This document shows positions 25,629-35,397 of a DNA stretch of 64,000 nt, in pieces. The DNA comes from Mesorhizobium sp. B4-1-3 (GTDB taxonomy: Bacteria > Pseudomonadota > Alphaproteobacteria > Rhizobiales > Rhizobiaceae), in contig NZ_VFTG01000011.1 of the NCBI RefSeq assembly GCF_006439355.1, forward strand, positions 1 through 64,000. Reading direction: 5' to 3'. Made by a program: the position numbers and the translations under genes. The number at the start of each line of letters is the position of its first letter. Positions within the stretch are counted from its first letter, which is position 1. The notes below the pieces were generated by a model, which was not told the origin of the DNA, made no database searches, and worked only from the letters and a program-made list of their open reading frames with translations.

Positions 25629-25790
25629 TGCCCGGTTGCTGCCGGCGCGAAAGGATGGAGGCCGCGATGATCCTGGTCGAGTCGCATGCCCGGCCTGGCC
25701 GATTGCGCCGGCGCGAAAACCAACCGTAGCTTTGGTGACCAGCGGCGGTTGCGCCGCTGGTTCACAGTCGAAGTTCGCCCTCGGAGAGCC

Positions 25791-27109
25791 ATGCCGCATT
25801 ATCCCGACGCCATGCCTGGATCGAAGACCCTGTTCGAGCGCGCCAGGAAGGTGATGCCGGGCGGCAACACGCGCACCACGGTCTTCGTCGATCCGTTCCC
25901 GATCTACGCCGCGCGCGGCGAGGGCTGCAGGGTCTGGGATGTCGACGGCAATGCCTATTACGACTGCATCAACAACTTCACCGCGATGATCCACGGCTAT
26001 GCGCATCCCGATGTCACCGCGGCCGTGGCCGGGCAGCTGCCCTCCGGCACCGCTTTCGGCGCCCCGACGCTGAGCGAGATCGAGCTTGCCGAGTTGCTAG
26101 TCGAGCGTCTGCCCTCGGTGACCAGATCCGCTTCACCAACTCCGGTACCGAGGGCGTGATGATGGCGATCAAGGCCGCGCGTGCCTTCACCGGTCGGCCG
26201 AAGATCGTCAAGATCGAAGGCGCCTATCACGGCTCCTACGATTTCGCCGAAGTCAGCCTGGATTCATCGCCCGCCAACTGGGGCGATCTGCCGAGGTCCA
26301 CGCCCTATGCCAGGGGCACGCCGCGCGGCGTGCTGGAGGACGTGATCGCCGTGCCCTTCAACGAGACCGAGGCCTTGCGCGCCGTCTTCGCCGCCGAGGG
26401 CGAGACCATCGCGGCCGTGCTGATCGACCCGATGCCCAACCGCGCCGGGCTGATCCCGGCGCGCCGTGACTATCTTCAGACCATGGTTGAGATCGCCCAT
26501 GCGGCGGGCGCGCTGGTGATCTTCGACGAGGTCATCTCGTTCCGGCTGGGATGGTCCGGCGCGCAAGGCTTGTGGGGCATCGAGCCGGACCTGACGGCGC
26601 TCGGCAAGATCATCGGCGGCGGTTTCCCGGTGGGTGCCGTGGGCGGGCGCGCCGCTATCATGGCGGTGTTCGATCCAACCTCCGGCAAGCCCGCGCTTCC
26701 GCATGGCGGCACCTTCACCGCCAATCCTGTGACCATGCGCGCCGGCCTTGCCTCGATGCAGGCGCTGACGAAAGAGAGCTTTGCGCATCTCAATCGTCTG
26801 GGCGCGCTTCTGCGCGACGGCGTCACGGCCTCATTCGAAAGGCATGGGCTTGCCGGCCAATGCGTCGGCCTCGGCTCGCTGTTCAAGGTTCATTTCACGT
26901 CGCACCCGGTCACGGACTACCGGTCCGTCTATCCGGGCCAGGCCGAGCGCGCGAAGTTCGACGCCTTCCACAAGGGTTTGCTCGGCCGTGGCGTACTCTC
27001 CGCCAGCTACGGCCTGTTCGCGCTGTCGACGCCGATGACCGAGGCGGATGCCGGCGCCATTCTTCAAGCGATCGACCAGACCCTGGGCGACATCGCCGCG
27101 CAGTCCTGA
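25791..27109 (+). pseudogene. Class III aminotransferase (GSA-aminomutase-like), frameshifted
   Basis: Two abutting frames together spell one class III PLP aminotransferase of about 440 residues. The first part (25791 to about 26120) runs from MPHYPDAMPG through YDCINNFTAMIHGYAHP; the second carries GTEGVMMAIKAARAFTG, the cofactor Asp in IFDEVISFR and the Schiff-base Lys in ALGKIIGGG. One G is missing between 26120 and 26121 where the family reads V-D-Q-I-R-F-T-N-S-G. The rest is uneroded, so the mutation is recent or a sequencing error. Probably co-transcribed with the FAD oxidoreductase. Confidence 0.85.
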
Positions 27110-27122
27110 AAGCGGGCCACAG

Positions 27123-28274
27123 ATGACAGCTTCTCCTCATGTCGTGGTGATCGGCGCGGGCACGCTGGGCATGTGCACGGCGCTCAATCTCGTTGAGCAG
27201 GGCGCGCGCGTCACGGTGCTGGAAGCGCAGTCGATCGCTTCCGGCTCGAGCGGCCGGTCCGTCGGCGTCGTCGGATCGCAGCTGACCGATCCGTTCGAGA
27301 TCATGCTGCGTGTTCATTCGCTGCGTCGATTCCGCCAATGGGAAGGCGAGGGGCTTCGCTTCAACCATATCGGCTATCTACGCCTGGCCCGCACGCCCGC
27401 GCAGATGGCGCTCTTCGCGAGATCCGTCGAGATCCAGGCCGAGGCTGGGCTGAGGTCGCGCCTGATCCGCGCCGGCGAACTCAGGGATCTGGTGCTGCAC
27501 ATCAATCCCGATGGCCTCGAAGGCGGATTGTTCGGGCCCGACAACGGCTTCCTCGACCCGCACGAGATGTGCAATTTCCTGGCCGATATCGTCCGCGCCA
27601 AGGGCGGCGCAATCTGCCAGTACCGCAAGCTGCTCGGCGTAAAGCGGCGGCCGGGCGGCTATACGCTGGAAACCAATGGCGATGCGGTCAATTGCGATGT
27701 CGTGGTCAATGCGGGCGGCGCCTGGGCGCCGCAGGTTGCCGCGCTTTTCGGCCAGCGGCTGCACATCTGGCCCGAGCGCCATGAGGCCGTCGTCATCCAT
27801 CTCGACGAGCCGCTCGGCTACACCATGCCGATGGTCATGGACCTGGTGAACGGCGAGGGCAGCGGCCTTAACTTCCGCCACGAAAAGCCGGGCGAGCTGA
27901 TCGCCGAGATTCACAAGGTGAAGTCAATCGCGCCCGAGGATCCCGACAATTACAACGACCTGTGCGAGGAGCAGTCGAAGGTCGATCTGGCGGAGCTGCT
28001 TCTGGAACGTGTGCCCGACCTGCCGGGCGCGCGTCTCGGCCGCGGTTGGGCCGGACTTTATCCGGTGACGGCCGACCATCGTCCCTTTGTCGGACCGATC
28101 AATGCCTCGGAGCCGGCGCTGGTCACCGCCGCCGGTGCCGGCGGCTACGGCATCCAGCTCGCCCCGGTGATCGGCCAGATCGCCGCCGACTGGGTGCTGC
28201 ATGGCACGCCGGTCTCGGTGCCCGGTTCGCGGAGCTTGGCGCCATCGGCCGAGCGAAACGTTCCCGGTCACTAA
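27123..28274 (+). CDS. FAD-dependent amino acid oxidoreductase (DAO family)
   Basis: A 383-residue DAO-type flavoprotein with the dinucleotide fold VVVIGAGTLGMCTALNL near the N-terminus, SGSSGRSVGVVG, a central VVNAGGAWAPQ and a C-terminal FAD-contacting DHRPFVGP plus GAGGYGIQLAPVIG. Members oxidise D-amino acids, sarcosine or glycine derivatives in the cytoplasm. It begins 13 bases after the frameshifted aminotransferase, so a joint amine or amino acid catabolic role is likely. The start MTASPH was chosen to fit the fold. Confidence 0.88.
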   Translation: MTASPHVVVIGAGTLGMCTALNLVEQGARVTVLEAQSIASGSSGRSVGVVGSQLTDPFEIMLRVHSLRRFRQWEGEGLRFNHIGYLRLARTPAQMALFARSVEIQAEAGLRSRLIRAGELRDLVLHINPDGLEGGLFGPDNGFLDPHEMCNFLADIVRAKGGAICQYRKLLGVKRRPGGYTLETNGDAVNCDVVVNAGGAWAPQVAALFGQRLHIWPERHEAVVIHLDEPLGYTMPMVMDLVNGEGSGLNFRHEKPGELIAEIHKVKSIAPEDPDNYNDLCEEQSKVDLAELLLERVPDLPGARLGRGWAGLYPVTADHRPFVGPINASEPALVTAAGAGGYGIQLAPVIGQIAADWVLHGTPVSVPGSRSLAPSAERNVPGH

Positions 28275-28814
28275 CCGATGCGTTTTGACGAGGCTGAACG
28301 TCTAAGGTGCGACCGTTCGCGTTAACTATCCGGTCGCCTTTAATAGGGTCTGGAGGATACTGATGTTGGCCGCGAGCGATGGTCTCGCGATGCCGCAATT
28401 AGAAAAGAAGCGGTGCTATCGTCGCCATCTGCCGGGGAGGCGCCCAGCATCTTTGATGAGGAGCGCCGGCATGAATGTCGAGGAAGCAGTCACTGCGGCG
28501 ACGGCGGGGTCAGGGGGCGACACGCCGCATTGATCTCCGGCCGGTCCGTTGCGAGCCATATGTGAGACTCCCGATTTGAGGTAGACTGCCCGCCTACGTC
28601 TGGGCTGGCGTTCATCGAACGGGGGCATGCGATGCAGGCGAAACCGATAGCGCATCCGGCGGAGCAACCTGCCGCAATACGCCTACCCTGGAAATTGACG
28701 TTTGACGTATCGTTTGAACGAAGTGTCTTGACCCGGATGCGCCGGAACGCAAAGCGCCCGGGGCGAGGGGAAGCTCGGGGCCTGTCGACGGCGTGAGACG
28801 ATCGCCATCGGCGA
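28275..28814. other. Intergenic region with a possible 56-codon gene
   Basis: Mostly without recognisable coding. At 28363-28533 a plus-strand frame of 56 codons (MLAASDGLAMPQLEKKR onward) has GGAGG seven bases before its ATG, so a small peptide is possible, but there is no motif or conservation evidence. Confidence 0.3.
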
Positions 28815-29072
28815 TCAGCGGGCGTTGCGGATGTCCATCCCGTCGGCGCCGGAGGCATGGCGCCTCGAGGTGTAATGATCGATTTCAGAACGGGCGATGT
28901 CCAGGTCCTTGAGCAGACAGTCGGGCATGGCCTGCATGGCGGCGCGGTCGCTGCGCATCCTCATTGCACGGTAGAAAAGTCTGAGTGAGCGGCCGGCAAA
29001 GCCGGTAAGGCCGAGGCCCGCGCGGCCGGTTTTACAAGCGGTGTGTTCCACGGTCGTTATCGTCGTCTCCAT
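28815..29072 (-). CDS. DUF1127 family small protein
   Basis: An 85-residue protein whose C-terminal part contains the DUF1127 pattern: AMRMRSDRAAMQAMPDCLLKD then LDIARSEIDHYT. In alphaproteobacteria small DUF1127 proteins are Arg-rich regulators of phosphate, RNA or stress physiology. The start METTITTVEH at 29072 lacks a clear ribosome site; the frame extends to 29210. Confidence 0.7.
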   Translation of the reverse strand: METTITTVEHTACKTGRAGLGLTGFAGRSLRLFYRAMRMRSDRAAMQAMPDCLLKDLDIARSEIDHYTSRRHASGADGMDIRNAR

Positions 29073-29305
29073 CGTTTTGCGGCGCGATCCCGTCGTCGAT
29101 GGAGGAGTGTCGTTGACGACCGGGGGAACCAGCGTTGGAGCGGGCGTCGAAATTACCGTGAAATCTGGCAAGTTCTCAGTTTGAAATATCGCCCTTTGCC
29201 GATGCGGCACCGAGCGCGTCGTAACGAAGTCCTTCTTCCGATTATATCAGGATTCGCGTATATAAGGCCGCGTTACTATGCTCATTTTCAGAGGGGAATT
29301 AAGTC

Positions 29306-29521
29306 ATGCGCAAACAGAAATCACTTGGACTGGCGCTTCTGGCTTCCACATCGCTTTTCCTCGCCGACGCCGCCTTAGCGAAAGATGCCTACAAAACACC
29401 ATGCAGGGCGGATGCCCAGCGATTGTGCAAGATGGTCGACAATGCAAAGGGATTGAGCTGCCTTAAACAGCATCTCAGTGAGCTCACTCCTGCCTGCAAG
29501 GCGTTTCTCTCCAAGAAATGA
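29306..29521 (+). CDS. Secreted small Cys-rich repeat protein
   Basis: A 71-residue protein: signal peptide to about residue 25 (ADAALA), then one cysteine-rich GLG1-type repeat with four cysteines (TPCRADAQRLC, GLSCLKQHL, TPACKAFL). A GAGGGGAATT ribosome site precedes the ATG. A periplasmic protein of unknown role. Confidence 0.8.
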   Translation: MRKQKSLGLALLASTSLFLADAALAKDAYKTPCRADAQRLCKMVDNAKGLSCLKQHLSELTPACKAFLSKK

Positions 29522-29581
29522 GCGGTAATAGTCGACAAGGGATTTTACTGATTACATAACGGCCTACGGACCGCCAAGGCG

Positions 29582-29653
29582 GTTCTCCGTCGGGAATTGC
29601 GTCAAAGCAAGGGCATAGACCGGGTCGCTGCTTCGATGAAACGGCGAACCGCT
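29582..29653. repeat. Dispersed rhizobial intergenic repeat, copy 3
   Basis: Starts GTTCTCCGTCGGGAATTGCG and continues to ATGAAACGGCGAACCGCT, matching the repeat at 1-75 in both the head block and the distal palindrome arm. Lies between the Cys-rich protein gene and the end of the ABC operon. Confidence 0.65.
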
Positions 29654-29721
29654 GACGGAAGGCCGCCGCTGTGGTGCATGCGTGGCAACGGCCCATGCCC
29701 CCGGGAAGGTGGCCGCGGCCT

Positions 29722-30879
29722 TCAGGAAATCCGCTGCCCGGCCTCGTCCAGCAGGACACAGTCGCCCGGGTCGAAGCCGAGCTCGATCGCTTCGCCTTCG
29801 CGGAGCACGCGGCCGTCGATCGGGACGTTGGCGCGGACGTTCGCCTTGCCGCCTATGTCGACCTCGTAGATGGCGCTTCCGCCGAGATAGGAGGCCGACA
29901 CGATCCGGCCGGGCAACCTGTTGGCGCTCGCTCCACCGACCGAAAGTTTCTGCGGCCGCACCACGACGGTGACGGCGCTGCCCCGCGCCAGGGGTTTGGA
30001 CGCCAGCACATTGACCGTCTGGCCGCTGGCTAGCGTGACCGCCGTCGGCCCGTCGGCTTTGCTCACGATACCTGAAAGCATGTTGGCCTTGCCGAGGAAG
30101 TCGGCGACGAAGGCGGTGGCCGGCCGCTCATAGACCTCTTCCGGCGTGCCGATCTGCTCGGCCGAGCCGGCATTCATCACCACGATGCGGTCCGACATGG
30201 AGAGCGCTTCTTCCTGGTCATGCGTGACGAAGATGGCGGTGATGCCGGTCTCCTTCTGGATCTTCTTGATCTCGACGCGCATCTCCTCGCGCATATTGGC
30301 GTCGAGCGCCGAGAGCGGCTCGTCGAGCAGAAGCACCTGCGGCTCGAAGACGATGGCGCGCGCCAGCGCGATGCGCTGCTGCTGGCCTCCCGACAATTGC
30401 GACGGCAGCTTCCTCTCGCTGCCCGGCAGCCGCACCATGTCGAGCGCCTGGCCGACCTTGCGTCTGATCTCGGGCTTGGCGACGTTGCGGTATTTCAGCC
30501 CGAAGGCGACATTGTCGAACACGCTCTTGTGCGGAAAAAGCGCATAGCTCTGGAACACCAGCCCAATATTGCGCTTGTAGATCGGCACGTCGTCGACGCG
30601 CTGCCCGCCGATCATGATCTGGCCGGCCGAAATATCCACCAGGCCGGCGATGGAGCGCAGGATCGTTGTCTTGCCGCAGCCCGAAGGGCCAAGCAGCGTA
30701 ACGAAGCTGCCTTTGCGGATCGACAAGGAGAAATCGCGCACCGCGACGAACTTGCCATAGGCGATATCGATGTTGCGGAACTCGACCGCCGGGCTGTTGG
30801 TCCCGGCGGCCGCGCTCACAACGGCTGCCCCGGCCGATGCCGGCCGGGGGTTGAGTGTCGCGTCCTGGCCGTCAGGCAC
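29722..30879 (-). CDS. ABC importer ATPase, polyamine (PotA) type
   Basis: A 385-residue ATPase: Walker A GPSGCGKTT, signature LSGGQQQRIALARA, Walker B LLLDEPLSALD, His-switch FVTHDQEEALS, followed by a C-terminal TOBE domain (from about residue 280, with NVLASKPLARG and EVDIGGKANVRANVP). Energises the permease pair encoded upstream. Its start overlaps the end of the binding-protein gene by eight bases; last gene of the operon. Confidence 0.93.
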   Translation of the reverse strand: MPDGQDATLNPRPASAGAAVVSAAAGTNSPAVEFRNIDIAYGKFVAVRDFSLSIRKGSFVTLLGPSGCGKTTILRSIAGLVDISAGQIMIGGQRVDDVPIYKRNIGLVFQSYALFPHKSVFDNVAFGLKYRNVAKPEIRRKVGQALDMVRLPGSERKLPSQLSGGQQQRIALARAIVFEPQVLLLDEPLSALDANMREEMRVEIKKIQKETGITAIFVTHDQEEALSMSDRIVVMNAGSAEQIGTPEEVYERPATAFVADFLGKANMLSGIVSKADGPTAVTLASGQTVNVLASKPLARGSAVTVVVRPQKLSVGGASANRLPGRIVSASYLGGSAIYEVDIGGKANVRANVPIDGRVLREGEAIELGFDPGDCVLLDEAGQRIS

Positions 30880-32014
30880 CTTTCGAGATCCTATTCCACT
30901 GCTTGGTCCAGGCGTCCTCGTTGGTCGCCCAGTAGGTTGGATCGGCGAAGGTCAGCGACTTCATGGTGCCGGTCTTATCGAAAGCCGGCAGCTTCTCGAT
31001 CTTCTCGGTCAGCTTGACCTTGGTCGGGTCGAGCGAGGGCGGGTAGCTCTGGCCTTCGGCCACTGCGATGGCGGTCGCCGGGTCGAGCATGAAGTTGATA
31101 AGCTCCTCGCACTCGGCCATCGGCGAGCCTTTCAGGATCAGCATGTCCTCCATCCACGCGTAGGAGCCGGCCGGATCGAGATAGCCGATCGGGTGGCCCT
31201 GGTCCTGCAGCGCCGCGACGCGGCCCGACCATGCATCGGTCACCACGATCTCGCCCTTGGACAGCAGGTCCATCAGTTCCGCGCCCGAGCTCCAGAATTT
31301 CTTGGCGAGGTCGCGCGTCTCGCGCACCTTGGCCCAGATCGCGTCCATGTCCTTGAGATTGTTGGGGTCCTGTCCGGTGGCCAGGGCCGCGTACCAGACG
31401 CGCGTGGTCATGTCGGAATAGCCGCCGACCTTGCCGGCATACTTCTTGTCGAGCAGAAGCTGCGCGCCTTTTTCCTTGGCTTCCTCCGGTGAGATCACCG
31501 TGGTGTTGTAGGCGATGCCGGTGGTGCCGTAGTCGTAAGGCACGGCCGAGAGCTTCGGCGTCAGCTTGCGGAACGGCTCGATCATCGGCTGCAATACATT
31601 CGCCATGTTGGGAATGTTGGCCTCGTTGATCTCCGAGGTCAGGCCGCCATTGACGTATTTGATGTAGTAGTTGACGCCGGAGGAATGGATGACCTGGTAG
31701 TCGCCAGGCTTCGCGGTCTTGATCTTGGTGATGATCTCGTCCTCGTCGCCGAACGTGCCCTGGACCACTTTGATCTTGGTCTTGGCCGTGTAGGGCTGGA
31801 AGGCGAATTTGTCGATCGCGTCCTGCACTGTGCCGCCCCAGCCGTCGAAGCGCACCTGCTCGACCGCGGCCAGCGCCCGGCCCATCCATGGCATGGAAAG
31901 CCCGGTCGAGGCCGCCGCGGCGGCGGTCAGCGTCAGGAAAGTGCGGCGGCTCACGTCGCCGTTGAGATATCTGTCGTGCAGCCGCTCCAGCCGCTTGGTG
32001 GTGGTCAGTTTCAT
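30872..32014 (-). CDS. Periplasmic substrate-binding protein, polyamine (PotD) type
   Basis: A 380-residue binding protein with a Tat-type signal (SRRTFLTLTAAAAA, cleavage near ALAAVEQ). The mature part has PotD-like blocks: FDGWGGTVQDAI, YQVIHSSGVNYY, VPYDYGTTGIAYN and ITDAWSGR-like VVTDAWSGRVAALQ. It binds a polyamine or similar cation in the periplasm; the ligand is not identifiable. The ATG follows AAGGAGGAAAC and overlaps the upstream permease stop. Confidence 0.9.
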   Translation of the reverse strand: MKLTTTKRLERLHDRYLNGDVSRRTFLTLTAAAAASTGLSMPWMGRALAAVEQVRFDGWGGTVQDAIDKFAFQPYTAKTKIKVVQGTFGDEDEIITKIKTAKPGDYQVIHSSGVNYYIKYVNGGLTSEINEANIPNMANVLQPMIEPFRKLTPKLSAVPYDYGTTGIAYNTTVISPEEAKEKGAQLLLDKKYAGKVGGYSDMTTRVWYAALATGQDPNNLKDMDAIWAKVRETRDLAKKFWSSGAELMDLLSKGEIVVTDAWSGRVAALQDQGHPIGYLDPAGSYAWMEDMLILKGSPMAECEELINFMLDPATAIAVAEGQSYPPSLDPTKVKLTEKIEKLPAFDKTGTMKSLTFADPTYWATNEDAWTKQWNRISKGA

Positions 32015-32850
32015 CGTGTTTCCTCCTTGGGTTCGCCGCGTCTTCTCAGTTTTGTCAAGCTTTGCATCAGCAGGCCGCCGAGCAGCGGGATGCCGACGGT
32101 CACCACAATCATCACGGTGCCGAGCGCGTTGATCTCCGGGCTGATCGAGATTTTCAGCATCGAAAGGATTTGGGTGGGCATGGTCTCGACACCCGCCGGC
32201 CGCCAGAACAGGCTGGCCGAGGTGTTGTCGAACGAGATGGTGAAGGCGAGCAGCGCGCCCGCGACGACGGCCGGGATCAGCAGCGGCAGCGTGATCTCGC
32301 GGAAGGAGGCGAAGCGCGAAGCTCCCAGCGAAAGCGCTGCCTCCTCGTAGACGCGCCGGATGCCGACCATGCGCGCCTGCGTGATCAGCACCACATAGGG
32401 CACGGCGAGCAGGATATGGCCGAGCACCAGCAAAAGCATGGTCCTGGGCTGGTCGATCGCCTTGATCAGCACCAGCAGACCGACGCCCAGAATGGTTTCC
32501 GGCACCAGGGCCGGCAGGATCACCAGCGTGCTGAGCGTCTGTTTGCCGGGGAAATCGAAGCGCACCAGCGCGAAGGCGGTGACGACGCCGATTGCCGTGG
32601 TGACGGCGGCCGTGACCAGCGCGATCCACAGCGAGGTGCGGAAGGCGGCCAGCACCGCTTCGTTCCCCATCAGCTTGCCGTACCACTGCAGGGAAAAGCC
32701 GGTCATCGGGAAGCCGCCGAACATCGAGGCGTTGAACGACAGGATGACCGTCGCCACGATCGGCGCGAACATGAAGATGTAGACGCAGACCGTGACGAAG
32801 CCGGTCAGCCTCCAGGCCCATCGGCCTTCCTCTTTCCGTCGTGCCGTCAT
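32011..32850 (-). CDS. ABC importer permease, PotC type
   Basis: A 279-residue inner-membrane permease with six hydrophobic segments and the ATPase-coupling EAA loop EEAALSLGASRFASFREITLP (shown as EEAALSLGASR then FREITLP). Pairs with the PotB-type subunit to form the translocation pore. Overlaps both neighbours by four bases, so the operon is tightly coupled. Confidence 0.92.
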   Translation of the reverse strand: MTARRKEEGRWAWRLTGFVTVCVYIFMFAPIVATVILSFNASMFGGFPMTGFSLQWYGKLMGNEAVLAAFRTSLWIALVTAAVTTAIGVVTAFALVRFDFPGKQTLSTLVILPALVPETILGVGLLVLIKAIDQPRTMLLLVLGHILLAVPYVVLITQARMVGIRRVYEEAALSLGASRFASFREITLPLLIPAVVAGALLAFTISFDNTSASLFWRPAGVETMPTQILSMLKISISPEINALGTVMIVVTVGIPLLGGLLMQSLTKLRRRGEPKEETR

Positions 32851-33788
32851 CCGCCCAACCCTTTGACGATCTGCGACGTGCCCATGTAGCGCGTATAGAT
32901 GGCGGCGAAGAAGCCGAGCACGACGAACAGCACGATCGAAAGCGTGGCCCCCATAGGCCAGTTCAGCTCTCCCATGATGGTGTCGTAGATCAAATTACCG
33001 AACAGCGCGTCGCGCCCCGAACCGAGAAGCTGCGGCGTCACATAGCTGCCGGCGGCCAGCACGAAGCAGAGCAGCAGGCCAGCCGCCAGGCCGGGCAGCG
33101 AAAGCGGCAGCGTCACCTCGCGGAACGCCTGCGCGCTGGTGCAGCCCATCGAGCGGGCCGCCGCAATCAGCGTGCGGTCGATGCTCTCCAGGCTGACATA
33201 GACGTTGAGGATCATGTAGGGCAGCAGGAAATGCAGCATGCCCAGGATGACCGCGCCCTCATTGTAGAGCATCTGCAGCGGCTCATGAATGATGCCTAGT
33301 TTCAGCAGCGTGACGTTGATTACGCCCTGTTCGCCCAGGATGTTGATCCACGAGAAGGTGCGGATGGTAAAGCTGATCCAGAACGGCACGATGAGCAGAA
33401 GCAAGAGCAGCCATTTGTGCTTGAAGGTCGTCGCCCAGATGAAATAGGCGGGAAAATAGCCGAGCACGCCGCACAGCAGTGCCGTCATGGCGCCGACCCT
33501 CAGCGTCTTCAAAAGGAAGCTGTGATAGTAGCTGTCGGTGAAGAATTCGTGCCAGTTGGCGGTCGTTAGCGCGCTGGTTTCCACGCCGGCGGTGACGAAG
33601 GTGAAGAAGGTGTAAGCCGCCATCACGGCGATCGGCAGCACCAGGAAAAAGATCAGCAGCAAGAGCACCGGCGCCACCAGCACCCAGGCCAGCCGTGGAT
33701 CATACAATGTCCAGCGATTGTTCATGCGCACCCGAAGGTAGGCGCCTTCTTCGAGGCGCTTATGTTCCCGCAATGAAGATTGTTTCAT
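32847..33788 (-). CDS. ABC importer permease, PotB type
   Basis: A 313-residue permease, first gene of the operon. After a polar 30-residue start there are six membrane spans, and the coupling loop reads AAARSMGCTSAQAFREVTLP. A shorter start MNNRWTLYDP at 33725 is possible, since neither start has a strong ribosome site. Together with the three downstream genes it forms a complete importer. Confidence 0.9.
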   Translation of the reverse strand: MKQSSLREHKRLEEGAYLRVRMNNRWTLYDPRLAWVLVAPVLLLLIFFLVLPIAVMAAYTFFTFVTAGVETSALTTANWHEFFTDSYYHSFLLKTLRVGAMTALLCGVLGYFPAYFIWATTFKHKWLLLLLLIVPFWISFTIRTFSWINILGEQGVINVTLLKLGIIHEPLQMLYNEGAVILGMLHFLLPYMILNVYVSLESIDRTLIAAARSMGCTSAQAFREVTLPLSLPGLAAGLLLCFVLAAGSYVTPQLLGSGRDALFGNLIYDTIMGELNWPMGATLSIVLFVVLGFFAAIYTRYMGTSQIVKGLGG

Positions 33789-34074
33789 TGCCGCCGCGAT
33801 GTCTACAGGCGCTGGCCCAAATTCGATTCAGCCAGGGAAGGGGGCGATGGTCTCATGGGATCGGGGCGGCTTTTTGTCGCCGCTCAATACCCACGCTCGA
33901 CGAAACCGAAGCCCGCCGTCAGCAGCCCCGCCAGCAGGAAATAGCCAAGCGCCGCGGCACGGCGCGGAGCCGCCGGCGCGCGCCACGGTCGGAGCGAGCT
34001 TCGCGTCGCCCGATATCCGTGTCGAAATCCAGCTTACCTGCGGCGGTCCAGACGCGGCTATGAACTGACGGTGC

Positions 34075-35394
34075 CTACCGTTCCCTGAACGCCCGCGCGA
34101 AGGAGTCCATCATCGGGCGCACCAGATACTCGAAGAAAGTCCGGTCGCCGGTGCTGATGAAGGCGTCGACCGGGGTGCCGGGATAAAGCTGCTCGGCCTT
34201 CACGCCGGTGGGCAGAGCCTCCGTGATCTTCAGCTTGGCGCGGAAATAGGGTTCGTGCGTGGTTTGGTCGATCAGCCGATCGGCGGAAATCTCGCTCACC
34301 GTGGCCGGCACTTCCGGCGTGAGCCGTGTGTTGAGCGCCGACAGGCGGAGCTTTGCCGACTGGCCGACATGCACCTGGTCGATGTCCTTCGGCCTCAGCC
34401 GGGCGTCCACCACCAGGCCGGATGACGTGGGCAGGATCTCCATGATCTTTTCGCCGGGTGCGACCACGCTGCCTTGCGAATTGTAGGTCGAGGACACGAC
34501 GATGCCCGCCGCGGGCGCGGTGATCGTCGTGCGCGCGAGCACCGCTTGCGCGGCGCGTACCCGCTCCTCGATATCGGCGAGGTTGGTGCGCACGTCGTCG
34601 AGCTTGGTCAGCGCTTCCTCGACGCGCTGCGTGGTGGCGCGTTCGGTCTGCGCCTCCGCCTCCACGATCTGCGTGTTGGCCGAGGCGAGGTCGGCCTCCA
34701 ACGCGCCAGCCTGGCCGACCAGGTCGGCCTCCGAGCGCAAGAGCTGAGAATACTCGGTGCGGTTGGTGAGGCCCTTGCCGAGCAGGTCGGTCTTGATGCC
34801 GAGCTCCTTCTTCACCACCTCGGCCTGCTGCTCGATGGCTGCCTTCTGCGCGTTCAGCCCTTTGACCGACTCGCGATGCATGGCGACGCGCTGCGCCAGG
34901 ATCGACTGCTCGGAGCGGAATCGTGCGAGCCTGGCGTCGAACTCCTTCTGCTGTTCGCGGATCAGGTTCTGGAACTCCTGCTGGAACGGCGCGGGCGCTG
35001 GCTCGTTGATCGGCGCCAGCGTGGCGAGCCCGTCGCGCTCGGCCTCCAACCGCGCCGCACTGGCCTTGAGCGCGATCCATTGTCTCGTCAGCCGGTTGAG
35101 ATCGGCCTCCGCGGCGGTCCGGTCAAGCAGGATGAGGCCTTGGCCTTCGCGCACGTGGTCGCCTTCATGCGCCAGCAATTGTTTGATGATGCCGCCCTCG
35201 CGATGCTGGATCAGGATATTGCCGCCCGTCGCCGCGATCGTACCTTGCGTGATCACGGCGCCCGCCAGAGGTGCGCTCGCCGCCCAAGTGCCGAAGCCGC
35301 CGACCATCAGCGCGATCGCCGCGTAGCCGGCGAAGGCGGTGCGGCGGAAATCCGTGCGCGGGCGGCCGTCGAAGGTGAGGCTCTGGGTGGACAT
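34075..35394 (-). CDS. Type I secretion membrane fusion protein (HlyD/PrsE type)
   Basis: A 439-residue periplasmic adaptor: cytoplasmic start, one membrane span (AAIALMVGGFGTWAA), a lipoyl-like segment GNILIQHREGGIIKQLLAHEGD, a long coiled coil (about residues 90-290) and a beta-barrel with IVVSSTYNSQGSVVAPGEKI. It links the inner-membrane exporter to an outer-membrane TolC-like channel, which is not encoded here. Starts three bases after the exporter stop. Confidence 0.93.
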   Translation of the reverse strand: MSTQSLTFDGRPRTDFRRTAFAGYAAIALMVGGFGTWAASAPLAGAVITQGTIAATGGNILIQHREGGIIKQLLAHEGDHVREGQGLILLDRTAAEADLNRLTRQWIALKASAARLEAERDGLATLAPINEPAPAPFQQEFQNLIREQQKEFDARLARFRSEQSILAQRVAMHRESVKGLNAQKAAIEQQAEVVKKELGIKTDLLGKGLTNRTEYSQLLRSEADLVGQAGALEADLASANTQIVEAEAQTERATTQRVEEALTKLDDVRTNLADIEERVRAAQAVLARTTITAPAAGIVVSSTYNSQGSVVAPGEKIMEILPTSSGLVVDARLRPKDIDQVHVGQSAKLRLSALNTRLTPEVPATVSEISADRLIDQTTHEPYFRAKLKITEALPTGVKAEQLYPGTPVDAFISTGDRTFFEYLVRPMMDSFARAFRER

Positions 35395-35397
35395 CGT

